Below the pieces are notes generated by a model. The model did not search any database. It saw nothing but the letters and a program-made list of their open reading frames with translations, and had not been told where the DNA came from. Positions 1 to 11,545 of a stretch of DNA of 64,000 nt are shown in pieces. Location: the NCBI GenBank assembly GCA_032207245.1, contig CM063510.1:45992015-46056014 (forward strand). The letters are read 5' to 3'. How positions within the stretch are numbered: position 1 is the stretch's first letter; the number at the start of each line of letters is the position of its first letter. The stretch is from Pardosa pseudoannulata. Its lineage: Eukaryota > Arthropoda > Arachnida > Araneae > Lycosidae. Position numbers and translations under genes: made by a program.

Positions 1-70
1 TTTTTATTCTTTTCGTGGTTGAAAACTATCTTTCCACACTTGCAAAGGAAATCAATGATATACACAAATT
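1..70 (-). pseudogene. hAT transposase C-terminal relic (copy 1, cut by window edge)
   Basis: Reading the minus strand gives SFASVER, a stop, then FSTTKRIKTFLRN. This matches the 'S.ASxERxFSxxKxIKxxLR' stretch that precedes the dimerisation domain in ZMYM1-like hAT transposases. An in-frame stop shows it is dead. The same stretch recurs at 59709-59778 and, in a less damaged form, at 54130-54249. It ends at the TTAA where the piggyBac-like element begins, so the relic was the insertion target or was carried with it. Confidence 0.5.
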
Positions 71-171
71 TTAACACTAGAACCGATGGATGGGTCATCG
101 TAACAACAACCCCCACTCAGGGGGCCATGATGTAATAATACCCTGTTCTGGGGCGCTATACTTGCGTGGGA

Positions 172-198
172 CCTGCCCGCCTACTTTACTGGGGCAGG
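172..198. repeat. GGGCAGG hairpin inside piggyBac-like element
   Basis: CCTGCCC and GGGCAGG form a perfect 7-bp stem around a 13-base loop. A related stem (ACCTGCT/AGCAGGT) occurs at about 10013-10042 in a similar context, followed by a TTTATT(T/G) motif, which suggests the two stretches descend from one retroelement-like repeat. Confidence 0.4.
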
Positions 199-1300
199 TA
201 TGTTCGTAGATCGCCGCTGGGATGCATGGAATTAAAATAATTCCTCCAAAAGCTTAGACGGACAACACAAATTTTATTTACAAGGATTATGAAACATTAG
301 AGTAAAACAAAATGTCATATTTAGAACCTCGGAGCCTGCATGAATCAGAAAGGATTAACCAAGCATTTGTTGAAGTCCAAACATAAAACTATCGTCGTGT
401 TCTCTGACATCAAACCGAGAGATGTCTCCAAGTCGCAGGCCCGAATCCAACTGTTTTCTTCACATCTTCTCCCCCTTTCCTCGACGGCGGGGGTGTCCGC
501 ATTTCTCGCAACTTGATCCCTGCCGAAAAGAGAAGTTCTCTCGTCCAGATGTACTGCTGGCCTGCAAAACCACAACCGAGCGCATCCGAAGAACCTTATC
601 CCCCCTCCCCTTAAGGGCCATCTCCAATTTCAAGGAACGCCGAGTGGAAAGGGTCAATGTGGGAGATTTTACCGAAAACAAGAAAGGCATATACATAGGA
701 AACACTGGTCGTGACAACATTCCTCACAGTCATATTGATCCAAAAACTATTTTGTATCCAATTTTCTCAAAAAGTTACTAACGAAATTGAAATAAATTTC
801 TTGACTTTTCCTAATTTTATATCCATAAAAATCTATGATAATATAATATTAAAAATCTATGCATATGGGATTCATTACTATGCTTCCAAGTGTCGAAACA
901 AAACTGTAGATAATTGTTCTGATTTTAAAATAGAGATATGTAGAAAATGTACAAAGTATATATAAAAGAAGTTGACCAAACTGAGCCTGAAATGTGTAAG
1001 AAACCTTGATGGTAATATTACAATGTGCGTATAAGTTAATACACGTACTCATAACACCGAGCTACCTATAAGCTCTAACCCAGGTTATGTGCTTGGCTAA
1101 AATAGTGATTAACACTTCATATGCAAACTTAACATTTTATTATTCATCACCATTATTTAAAACTACATATTCATGGTAAGGTTAAGGCAGCAGCACTAAC
1201 GATTTATTTTACCTAACAATATTTAATAAATTATATTTAACTGTGAGGTGGTAACTTAAAGGCAGTAATTTACTCGGGACCCCGGAGAACGGGCGCACAT

Positions 1301-1606
1301 TTAATACCGGCAACGGACATCTATCGAAGGGCGACACAGGGTGAGTTCAGGTATGGATGAACAGGGCATCTCGGACTTAACGCTATGGCGTTCTTGAGAC
1401 AGGAACGGAGCTGGGTCGTCAGTCTGGATGCAGGAGAACGGGTGCAAAAAATAGCGGAGACGGGCATCAGTTGAGGCACGGCTTATGGAATCAGAAGGGA
1501 CGTTACTCCAGGATGGTAAGGACTCCTCCATTCTCCCCGTCTCCTCTTCTTCTCTGTCTTTTTCTCCTACGAGATCCCCTTTATCTCTCATCTCCTTCTC
1601 ACCCAA
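1301..1606 (-). other. Unrecognised 101-codon open frame inside the duplicated unit
   Basis: A minus-strand open frame begins MGEKEMRDKG with a charged, Glu/Arg-rich N-terminal third and no obvious membrane segment or known motif. It recurs at 61016-61321 with about one amino-acid change. The frame lies in a GC-richer island where stops are rarer by chance, and the two copies are close relatives, so its persistence is weak evidence of coding. I do not assign a function. Confidence 0.15.
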
Positions 1607-2293
1607 TCGTTATTGAGACCCAGCCAGATTTGCCCATAGTAATAAATATTGGGTTGTAACCCTTTTGCACTTTGCTTACTATGAGGTTTCTGGATCCTCC
1701 CCCAGATGCATCCCAGGGTTCTTTATCAATTTCCCATAGTAACCTCTTCATGTTGCAGGTAGCCACAGGTGCTGACCTTTGGCCTTACGTGACCCCTGTC
1801 CACTACTGCATCTTAAGGGGCCATTAACTTGTCCATTCGCGTCCATGTCCATAACCTTCCATGGAGTCTTTGAATCAAATCAATCCTTCACAAATCATCT
1901 TAATAGTCACCACCTGGTACACATAGATTTTTGCTTTTGGCAGGGTTAATCTGAAAAGGTTAACTTACTGCAGGTAAGAAACTAAATAATTCCATTAAAG
2001 TTATAAAGTTATATAGAGCATGTATATATTTCTAACTACATGTGCTTTTCGATATTGTAATATCTTAATTTTTATTAATTATTATAACAATTTAATGCCC
2101 AAAATGAATACATATCATTGCATACAAATACAATGTACTTTTTAAATAACATCATGGGTTCATATTAAGAAAGAAAGTGTGTAGTAAGTTTGACCCAGCG
2201 CGCGGTTATAGATAGACCGAAGCTAGTGTTCTAGTGTTAATAGGTTAAAACAAATCTTGTAATTTATACATTGAAAATGTCTCAGGGAAGGTC

Positions 2294-4513
2294 CAGACAC
2301 TCCGGATGCCCCCTATAAATATGTTCTTGTCGAATTTGTCACAACTTGATATATTTCTTCTTCTTATCTGGCAATACAGCCTTTTACAAACCTGAGCTTC
2401 CGCCATAACAGCCGAACACCGCATCCGCTCTAAAGCCAAACCTTCTCTGTTTTGGATTCTCAGTTCTTTAGGATCTTTTTAACTCCTTATATATATGCTT
2501 CCTATATTTCGGGTAGAATCCAGACACTCCAGATCTCACCTATAAATATGTTCTTGTCGAATTTGTCACGACTTGATATATTTCTTCTTCTTATCTGGCA
2601 ATACAGCCTTTTACAAACCTGAGCTTCCGCCATAACAGCCGAACACCGCATCCGCTCTAAAGCCAAACCTTCTCTGTTTTGGATTCTCAGTTCTTTAGGA
2701 TCTTTTTAACTCCTTATATATATGCTTCCTATATTTCGGGTAGAATCCAGACACTCCAGATCTCACCTATAAATATGTTCTTGTCGAATTTGTCACAACT
2801 TGATATATTCTTCTTCTTATCTGGCAATACAGCCTTTTACAAACCTGAGCTTCCGCCATAACAGCCGAACACCGCATCCGCTCTAAAGCCAAACCTTCTC
2901 TGTTTTGGATTCTCAGTTCTTTAGGATCTTTTTAACTCCTTATATATATGCTTCCTATATTTCGGGTAGAATCCAGACACTCCAGATCTCACCTATAAAT
3001 ATGTTCTTGTCGAATTTGTCACAACTTGATATATTTTCTTCTTCTTATCTGGCAATACAGCCTTTTACAAACCTGAGCTTCCGCCATAACAGCCGAACAC
3101 CGCATCCGCTCTAAAGCCAAACCTTCTCTGTTTTGGATTCTCAGTTCTTTAGGATCTTTTTAACTCCTTATATATATGCTTCCTATATTTCGGGTAGAAT
3201 CCAGACACTCCAGATCTCACCTATAAATATGTTCTTGTCGAATTTGTCACAACTTGATATATTTCTTCTTCTTATCTGGCAATACAGCCTTTTACAAACC
3301 TGAGCTTCCGCCATAACAGCCGAACACCGCATCCGCTCTAAAGCCAAACCTTCTCTGTTTTGGATTCTCAGTTCTTTAGGATCTTTTTAACTCCTTATAT
3401 ATATGCTTCCTATATTTCGGGTAGAATCCAGACACTCCAGATCTCACCTATAAATATGTTCTTGTCGAATTTGTCACGACTTGATATATTTCTTCTTCTT
3501 ATCTGGCAATACAGCCTTTTACAAAACCTGAGCTTCCGCCATAACAGCCGAACACCGCATCCGCTCTAAAGCCAAACCTTCTCTGTTTTGGATTCTCAGT
3601 TCTTTAGGATCTTTTTAACTCCTTATATATATGCTTCCTATATTTCGGGTAGAATCCAGACACTCCAGATCTCACCTATAAATATGTTCTTGTCGAATTT
3701 GTCACGACTTGATATATTTCTTCTTCTTATCTGGCAATACAGCCTTTTACAAACCTGAGCTTCCGCCATAACAGCCGAACACCGCATCCGCTCTAAAGCC
3801 AAACCTTCTCTGTTTTGGATTCTCAGTTCTTTAGGATCTTTTTAACTCCTTATATATATGCTTCCTATATTTCGGGTAGAATCCAGACACTCCAGATCTC
3901 ACCTATAAATATGTTCTTGTCGAATTTGTCACAACTTGATATATTTCTTCTTCTTATCTGGCAATACAGCCTTTTACAAACCTGAGCTTCCGCCATAACA
4001 GCCGAACACCGCATGCGCTCTAAAGCCAAACCTTCTCTGTTTTGGATTCTCAGTTCTTTAGGATCTTTTTAACTCCTTATATATATGCTTCCTATATTTC
4101 GGGTAGAATCCAGACACTCCAGATCTCACCTATAAATATGTTCTTGTCGAATTTGTCACAACTTGATATATTTCTTCTTCTTATCTGGCAATACAGCCTT
4201 TTACAAACCTGAGCTTCCGCCATAACAGCCGAACACCGCATCCGCTCTAAAGCCAAACCTTCTCTGTTTTGGATTCTCAGTTCTTTAGGATCTTTTTAAC
4301 TCCTTATATATATGCTTCCTATATTTCGGGTAGAATCCAGACACTCCAGATCTCACCTATAAATATGTTCTTGTCGAATTTGTCACAACTTGATATATTT
4401 CTTCTTCTTATCTGGCAATACAGCTTTTTACAGGCCTGAGCTTCCGCCATAACGCCGAACACCGCATCCGCTCTAAAGCCAAATCTTCACTGTTTTGGAT
4501 TCTCAGTTCTTTA
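2294..4513. repeat. 227-bp satellite array, about 9.8 units (copy 1)
   Basis: The motif CAGACACTCC recurs at 2294, 2521, 2748, 2974, 3202, 3429, 3657, 3884, 4111 and 4338, spacing 226-228. Units are nearly identical, differing mainly by CACAACTT/CACGACTT and run-length changes. The first unit has a divergent 5' part and begins within about 60 bases of the piggyBac-like right TTAA. The last unit carries more changes and stops at about 4513, where unique DNA begins. Divergent edge units and homogeneous middle units are typical of satellites kept alike by unequal exchange. Each unit contains CTATAAATA, which resembles a TATA box. Confidence 0.95.
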
Positions 4514-6546
4514 CCCGTTGACCGCTTGTTATGTGCCAAAAATGCCGAGAAGAGCGATAGCGCTTCTCTTGTTTTGTACCGAAAATGCGGAGACTCTGAA
4601 GTTAGTTAGTATAATTTTCGCATCTATTGAGAGCATTTGAATTCATATCAATCGCAGTTTGTATTCATTTTACTATATTGTTATTTTTAATAATATAAGA
4701 GTTAAAATAAAATACAGTGGAAAGTAGTAATGCAGTAGAGCCGTGGATTGTGGTATGGTAGACGAAATGAGCGTGTTTTATTTATTTATTTCTAGAAAAA
4801 AAACTTTTCTTTGTTGTATAGAAGTTAGAAACTGTTTTCACTTTCTCAACAAGTGTTATACTGATCATTATCGATGCTATAGAGGAGGAATGGTTAGCAA
4901 GCAAAAATGCCACCGATAGACTACTAATAAGTACAAAGTTTTCTTTAGAAAAATTGCCTGGGCGAAACTTGCGACAATGTGATATATGCAGTAAAAAAAA
5001 TTGTAATGAAATTAGACGATCCAACTTAATTTGCGAAAAAAAAAAGGAATTTATGGAATTTGTGCAGCAAAACATTCTTGTAATGAGTGAGAAAAAAGAA
5101 TTTTTTTGTTGGTAAAAATTACTTACTTAATAATTAGAGTTAATTATACCAATTTCTATTGTTCTCAAAAATAATTACTACGCATTTCATTCCGAACTAT
5201 TAGCATATATGTAAGAAAACTCTTCACTCAAATGGTTAAGATCTTTTTTAACTCTTTCAATCTATTTCTCTTTTAATTTTCTTCTTCTGCTGTTGTTAAA
5301 ATTTTACCTTAAGCATTGTTTATGTAGCCGTATGGAAGAAAGGTATCCATAATGTATACGGTTCAGTCTTGGGGAAGACAAGTAAAAGAAGATAAATTTT
5401 GGAAATAAAAATGTTAAGTTTATTTTGACATATTCCCTTAGGAGTTTTTGAGAGCAAAAACAAGCACATACCTTTATATTGTGTGAGCCAACCAAGCGAT
5501 GGGATAATAGTTAATCACATGATGACGGGGACGAACCGAAATTAAGTTAAGTAAAGGAAATATGTAAGAATTGTTAAGCTATGCAGGAATTAATTTTGGT
5601 ATAAGTGAAGTCGCCAATTTTACCAGAATGAGAAGAGAGAACAAAGGAGTTCGTCAAAGGTTGCAATTTTAGGGATAGAATCGCCAGATATTTATTTTAA
5701 AACACATTTCCAATTAAGTTAATTAGTATTAGGTTAAAATATCAGTACACACACGCATATATATATATATATATAGTTTATAAAGCTAATATTTCTACCT
5801 CCGGATTCATAGATAAGTAAATTAATTACGAGAAAAGATAACTTATCGGCAAGATATATCGAGTTCAATGTTGACTGCTTATATTGACAGCAAACAAAAG
5901 CTGTTATTGACTGAAGATAAGACTACAGCATCTGTGATCTATCTTACGTAAACACGAGTGATATATTTATCCTTTTCAGTTTCTCATGACTAAAAACTGT
6001 TTTATAATTTGTCTTGAGCCTCGAACTTTGATAGCTCACCCTGTTCTCTAAACTTAGACTTTTTGCGGACATCCATGAAAATAAACGTAGAATATATCAG
6101 ATAAGATTTTTTTTAATATCTTTGTATAAAAATCATCTTTGAACCTTTTATCAAGATTTTTATAAAGTGCTGCGTTTCAAAGATTAAGATGAAACATGTG
6201 ATGTGAACTTCATCATCGAGGCTAAAAATATGTAAAATACGAGTATGTACTTCTACGCAACTGATATTTTGCAATTCTTAGGAAAACTTTTAACTGATGT
6301 GATGTCTCACAGATTTCATGCTTTAAAGTCTTAAACCACTTCAACATGTACGTGTTGTAAAAGCAACGCATTTAGTTTACGTTTCGTTTTCCCGATGATA
6401 ATTATATGGGATTTTTAAAAATGTTATAAGCCTTTCGACAACCAGAAGAAAAATAAAAATTGTAAATTCAATCCATTGCCTTTTCAACCCATACATGTAG
6501 ATGTGTAATATAGCCAGAGGAAATTTTACACTTAAAACGCCTTATA
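4514..6546. other. AT-rich DNA without recognisable gene
   Basis: I see no gene in this stretch. It begins with a 45-base imperfect hairpin region (GAGAAG near 4544, CTTCTC near 4560) just outside the satellite and contains a short (TA)n run at 5757-5775. Open frames are short and of low complexity. Confidence 0.5.
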
Positions 6547-6713
6547 GCCGAAAAATGGCCGAATAATAGAGTGCTGCTCTTCGATACCGGAGTTCCCGGG
6601 TACGAATCCCCCTGCATGGATGTAAGTAGCCGTTCGGAATCGATTTTAAGCAGTAGGTCCCTCATTAGCTCTCGTGAGCAAAACACTAGACCGGAGCGCT
6701 CAAAACAAAACCT
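6547..6713 (+). repeat. S2 SINE (class II tRNA-derived), plus orientation
   Basis: The head reads like a degraded tRNA: TGGCCGAATA near the A-box position and GGGTACGAATCC at the B-box position. The body has AGCCGTTCGGAATCG, then AGCAGTAGGTCCC, and the tail is (C)AAAACAAAACC. Other copies lie at 13561-13727, 34475-34650, 36347-36503, 47058-47210, 47215-47394, and fragments at 27222-27268, 33025-33130 and 51613-52330. The A-box TGGCCGAATGG resembles Ser/Leu tRNAs. Confidence 0.8.
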
Positions 6714-7257
6714 AAAGGCCTTATAACACTTTAACCTATACAGGTTGAAAAAGCAACCAATTCAGTTGACAATTATTTTTCTTGTTGAAGAAAACGCCGA
6801 GTCTCGTGTCATAGCAAATTCTTTAACCGGTTAAAGGTCTTATCACACACCAACTTGAACCAAAATAAATCATTTGTAAATATTTCACTATCACAAGAGA
6901 AATTTGCTTCTTCTTCATCGTTAAAAGGAATCATAAAGCCAATTCGTTGAGTTTTTAGCCGGCACAGGTAGCTGTGTGATAAGACCTTAAGGATTTTCAC
7001 CCTCTTAAGGCTTTTAGACATGTAAACTTGTGCTTGTTGAAAAATTTGATGGTGTAAGAGCGAAAATATTTCAACTTATTAAAAGCCTTATTATTCGTCA
7101 ATCTGTAACAAAATAAATCGGTTGAAACTGTTAGAGAACCACGAGAGCTGAAACAGACTAAACCTAAACGAGGGGTTCAATTTTCGTTTGATAAGCATCG
7201 CTAGGTGAAAGAACGACTTTACTCAAGTAGTTCTTCGTGATTTAGAAGCGTAAACCA
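6714..7257. other. Diverged repeat-like AT-rich stretch
   Basis: No gene is seen. GGTCTTATCACACA near 6836 is the reverse complement of TGTGTGATAAGACC near 6973, a 14-bp stem with about 120 bases between. The phrase CACTTNAAC...GTTG(T/A)AAAAGCAAC occurs near 6338 and 6727, hinting at an old duplicated module. Confidence 0.35.
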
Positions 7258-7433
7258 AAGAGAAGACCCTTTAGACCTGGCCTGCCACCTCTACAAGGAT
7301 CGTTTAGGAGCTTCGAGGACACCTTTTTTAAGTGCCCCAACCGCTATTAACGAATCTGTAGTCGGTTCACACATCGATCTCGCTGCACTCCTGAGTGATG
7401 GCTGCTTTTGCCGACTCAGCTACCACGTCTCTA
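7258..7433 (-). repeat. S1 SINE (tRNA-derived), minus orientation
   Basis: The right end read on the minus strand is CGTGGTAGCTGAGTCGGCAAAAG, an A-box-bearing tRNA-like head shared with 13129-13487, 33130-33258 and 9428-9745. The leftward body includes the CTTTAGACCTGGCCTGCCACC segment that corresponds to the body of the full copy at 13129. Confidence 0.7.
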
Positions 7434-7917
7434 AGTTGCAAACAAGTTAAAAATTAACTGAAATTAACAACTGTCAGTTGTTTTATGTAAAAAAAAAAAA
7501 TACATCTACAGCAGTTAAAGAAAAAGTATAGTTGTCTGTGAAGTCAAACTCAGTACATGAAAATCATATAAAAACAAATTTTTCGGAAGTGTTATGTTTT
7601 GCATTTGTTGTTACTGTCAGGGTATCGGAAAGACGATTTTACATCATCGGAGATTATATCAATTTAGCTATATCGGCGTTCGTTCCACATTGTGATATAT
7701 CTCCGAATTGAAATTTTGGCAATCGGTGTCACGATGCAGCACAATATATCTATACACTGTGCACAGTTCTAATCATCAGCAATTTAATCAGCAATTTGTT
7801 GACTATTGTAGTTTCGATAGATACCGATGTTTATTTATCTTCATTGTGTTAGTCTCTTCTGTGTTTATCTCGTGTGTGTATATATATCGTATGCATTTGC
7901 ATCGTATGGGAACTTAG

Positions 7918-7941
7918 ATACACACACACACACACACACAT

Positions 7942-8026
<85 letters not shown>

Positions 8027-8027
8027 T
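7918..8027. repeat. (CA)n(TA)n(TG)n microsatellite, self-complementary
   Basis: CA dinucleotides pass into TA and then TG, so the tract can fold on itself. It directly abuts the foldback arm that starts at 8027. Confidence 0.95.
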
Positions 8028-8451
8028 AAGGAAAATTCTCAGGGGTTTTCAAAACTTATATCAAGGGCTAAAAATTTCCGCGTCATTTTGCATTCCCCTT
8101 TTTAACCCCTAACCTAAATTGACCACTGGGGCTACAGTTTACGCCCTCAGAGAAGGGGTCTGACCAATTATAATCCTACATGGCCCTAGCAGACAATTTA
8201 GGAAATTTCCAAATAAAAAGGAGATACACGCTGTCGGAGACAGATTTTTCTAGAGATATTTTCCCACAGATGTTGGCCCAGGTGTTACGTGTCTTGTACA
8301 TAGAACTTCATGCTAGCTGACCCTTCATTTTGTCCTGTCCCTATGATGAAGTGGGAACCCGTCCTCCAAGATTATCTTAATAATCGTCTTTAGCTAAAAC
8401 GATATCATTTTTATGGCCATGTCTGCAACCACCCATCGAGAAGTCCGTATC

Positions 8452-8455
<4 letters not shown>
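8027..8455 (+). repeat. Foldback family F arm, plus
   Basis: The arm begins TAAGGAAAATTCTCAGGGG and ends GTCCGTATCATTACA, with microsatellite on both sides. The same sequence occurs at 26406-26830 (minus), 29498-29898 (plus) and 30010-30434 (minus), with diverged relatives at 54970-55870 and 14740-14995. No open frame, tRNA promoter or known terminus is visible, so class is unknown. Confidence 0.85.

Positions 8456-8543
<88 letters not shown>
8455..8543. repeat. (AC)n(AT)n microsatellite
   Basis: An AC run passes into a long AT run at the outer end of the F arm, the same layout as in the other copies. Confidence 0.95.
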
Positions 8544-8545
<2 letters not shown>

Positions 8546-9427
8546 CGATGGGTATGCTGTCATTTTATACAGATTCATTGAAGATTTTGAAAATACACAG
8601 GTAATCCGGAAGTCTAATTCTTGTTTATCATACGATATAAAATTCATTATCAAATGCACTTTTTCAAGGTTATATTACAGATTTTCTTTCAATCTTTATT
8701 CCCCTCCTACATTTATCTTATTTTTAAAACAGGATGAGATAATCGATAAAATACTATAATCGATGAGCTTCCAGTAATCGATAATCTTCATTATCAAGGT
8801 TGTATGGGCATGTCTGCAGATTTCTACAGCAGGAACATTCACGGCCACTGGAGACAAAGGAATTACAATGCATCATTTATTTGATTCTTTTTTCCCTGAC
8901 CAAGACGTCTTTACCGAGGACTGATAAAATATCCTTATGCGAATAAGGAAATATATTCCTAAAAATAGTCTTTTATTAGATAAAATTTCAAGACTGTTCT
9001 TCAATACTCTTGATTTAAAATACATAAAAAGTTTTTAAGCATGAAAATGCACAAATGAAAGATTAAATTTTAGCAAAGTCTCGAAAGTTAAAACGATATC
9101 TTTAGGATGGCGATATTTGGGAGCTTTCATTTCGAAGATAAAACAGTAAATTTTCGTATTTTTTGTGTTTAAAATTTTAATAAATATGTACGAAGAATTT
9201 GACTTCACTTTGATGCATACTTGTAGAATTATTTTAGTCTTGTACTTGTATGCTAGCTGTATGACTTTGATAAAATTTTATTCTCTGAAACTGTATATCA
9301 AAGTGTAGTTTCTGAAAATTTCAAACTTTATTTCTACGCAAAATTCTAAAGTTCTTACTACGAAAACCTTTTTATACCAGTTCAGCTGGCAACAGAGACA
9401 GATATCTTTATCTAAACACTTCTGTGG
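8544..9427. other. AT-rich DNA with one possible short terminal exon
   Basis: Mostly AT-rich. From about 8830 to the TGA at 8922-8924 one frame reads AGTFTATGDKGITMHHLFD and on to FTED, with more balanced codons than the surroundings and AG dinucleotides at 8828-8832 that could be acceptors. The polypyrimidine tract is poor, so this is speculative. Confidence 0.15.
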
Positions 9428-9745
9428 AGCTGTTACTTATTTAGCACCACCCGGATGGCATGTATCGCTAAAGAAATGCTCCGGACTCAGGTAACATTGC
9501 CCCTGCAGATTCCTCGGAATTTAGAAGCAGGGACCAAGCAGAAGATCCCAGGTTTGGCTTGCCACCTTCAGGGATATCATTTGAATTTGTAACCACACGT
9601 TGGACGTTGCAACCACAGACCTACTTTACATGTCCTAGCCGCCATTAATGAACACAGGGGATATTTGGTAGGCTCGAGCTTCGATTTTAACACTAAGGTA
9701 ATGAGATCGACTCCTTTGCCAAGTGAACTACATCGACTTAGCGAC
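9428..9745 (-). repeat. S1 SINE, minus orientation, diverged
   Basis: Body elements shared with the full copy at 13129-13487 are visible in reverse: TTTAGCACCACCCGG near 9440, TTTAGAAGCAGGGACCAAGCAGAAG near 9520, and CGCCATTAATGAACAC near 9640. The tRNA-like head at the right end is badly eroded. Confidence 0.65.
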
Positions 9746-9959
9746 GGTGACGAAAATCGATGAATCTCAAAGACTGACCATGGAAAAGATCGCGATTCCA
9801 TTTCACGAGATATGATAGATTTTCGAAATTTTGCATCTTTATTTGAATTTCCTTGGTTGTGATAGTAAGGTTAGCTAGTGCTAGCTAAAAGTTGGCATGT
9901 AAATAGTTTTTGCGATCTTTGTGAGATGTCGCGTATGTTCGTATATATCATTTTCAGCG

Positions 9960-10510
9960 TTGAATGTTGTAGGCGGCTGTCTTTCCCGATGACCGCACGC
10001 CTCGTTTCTGTACCTGCTAGCCTATTGTTACTGGAGCAGGTATTGTGGATTTGATGAAAGCCTATATTGCCGACAATTAAGTACTTAAAACGATTAAATC
10101 CTAGACTAAATATTTATTGTTTACAAGTTTTGTTAAACATATGTACACTGAACATCGTTAACCACAAACATGGCTGAAATAAGACCGAGAATGACCAAAT
10201 AATGCCGAGCGGAAATCACCTTTATCTTGGTCTCAGCTCTCCTTCATGAATGTCCCTTCGCTCTCGTTCTGATCGGACATCTCCTTCACTACTGTTCGCG
10301 GGGGCCGGGTGGAATCCCCCTCTTTGTCAGGCTTTCGCCTCCATGGGAAAAATGGCCTTCTCCTCCGCAGCTGGAGTGGGCTAGGGTGGCATCCTTCTCC
10401 CTCCTGGTGAACTTTCGCCTCAATGGAGCAAGGCTTGTATACCTTCTCTCGATGTGTCCGTCTTCGCTCCTTAGCGCTGTAAAAAAAAATGCAGGTGTCC
10501 ATGTAACTCC
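9960..10510 (-). repeat. Retroelement-like fragment (possible LTR, minus)
   Basis: A GC-richer stretch with a 7-bp stem ACCTGCT/AGCAGGT, followed by a TTTATTG that is a polyadenylation signal when read on the minus strand. Order and motifs parallel 150-300 in the duplicated unit. A pair of imperfect internal repeats (TTTCGCCTCCATGG and TTTCGCCTCAATGG) lies near 10332 and 10425. No coding region or LTR boundary can be fixed. Confidence 0.3.
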
Positions 10511-11079
10511 AACTTGAGTCTTGAGTCTAGTATTACAAATGTCATTTAAATTTTTAACATACTTCCAAATTATAGTATCCGTTTTAATCATCAAAAGTTA
10601 CGTGTTATCCATACGTAGATATAAATCATGGGACTACAAGGATAAAGTCAAGAGAAATCTAGCAAATTTATTTTCCACATCCTCGTGTTGAATGTTAACT
10701 AACAAAGTATTTGCTGAAGATTTACGTAGAGTGACTTGGTGAATCTAGTACTCAACGAGAACGCCAAAATTAGAAAAAGTTTGTGAACCTCTGATCTAAA
10801 TAAAAAATATTTGACGATAGACTTTTAGAATTTATTTGTTTACATCAAATTTGACTGTTTGAATATGCAGGAGGATTTGGTTGCTGGATTTTCACCGGAA
10901 TTGCAATCCAAATTTCAGTTTTTTTTTTAAAGTTATTTTTGACGTTTAAAGTTTCTATTAGTTCACATATTTCTGGATATGTAATAGGGCTGAAACCAGG
11001 ACAAAATAGGTGTTTGCCGTATATTATATATGCCGTATTAATAGGTCATCCGTTGTAGGGGTGCTACACCGAAAAATAA
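10511..11079. other. AT-rich DNA, nothing recognised
   Basis: No gene, RNA or repeat boundary is visible here. Confidence 0.4.
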
Positions 11080-11545
11080 ATGTTTATTAAAATTATTCCG
11101 TGATGGAAACGGGACCGAACGAGAATAAACCAACCCCGGCATAGGAATGACGAAAAGTTGGAAAAATTTCCAAGGTAATTTCCAAGGTAGAGTTAAAAGA
11201 CAACAAATTAGAATTATTAAAAATAGTAGTTGTTATAATTTATATTCAAGTACATCGAAATTGATTTCAATAATTCCAAAACTTGGAAAGTCTACAGAAA
11301 AGTATTCTATTTAAAGGAATTGATTAGCTAGAACTATAAAATGTATATCTAAATTTAGTAACTGCATTGAGAATCGATGTCTGCTTCTAACGACAGTCTC
11401 GTGGAGCTTTTTTCGAGCAAGGTGAAAGTGATAAAATCATAACGTTGTAAATACCTTTCTTTTTTATGCAGTGTATATGAATAAAGTCATTAGTTTCTTA
11501 ATTTGGGAACTGCGAGTTAATTCCAAATAATATATAGAAAGAAAT
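11080..11545 (+). repeat. Interspersed repeat R5, copy 1
   Basis: CCGTGATGGAAAC, GACCGAACGAG, and later GTTGTAAATACCTTTC and TTAGTTTCTTAATTTG occur in the same order at 53128-53715. The two copies are clearly related but diverged. A transposon class cannot be assigned; an LTR is possible since a polyadenylation-like AATAAA lies near the end. Confidence 0.55.

Larger units (their letters stand above)
75..2236. mobile_element. piggyBac-like non-autonomous element, copy 1
   Basis: TTAA at 71-74 is followed by CACTAGAAC, and the other side has GTTCTAGTG followed by TTAA at 2237-2240. This is a 9-bp terminal inverted repeat with the TTAA duplication that defines piggyBac insertions. Near the ends are GGGTCAT and TTTGACCC motifs, like the subterminal repeats of several piggyBac families. 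The interior holds two GC-richer islands (about 420-680 and 1270-1800) and a 7-bp-stem hairpin CCTGCCC/GGGCAGG near 172-198, but no transposase. A minus-strand reading of 101 codons (1301-1606) is kept in both copies but has no family I recognise. A nested older retroelement inside it is possible. Confidence 0.5.

Noticed and set aside
2679..3569. Repeated MDSQFFRIFLTPYIYASYIS frames
   Set aside because: They arise once per 227-bp satellite unit, start inside it and end at varying points because of small indels, so they follow the repeat and not a gene.
7827..8105. Cys-Val and Thr-His repeat frames near 8 kb and at 29.9 kb
   Set aside because: Translations of (TG)n and (CA)n tracts.
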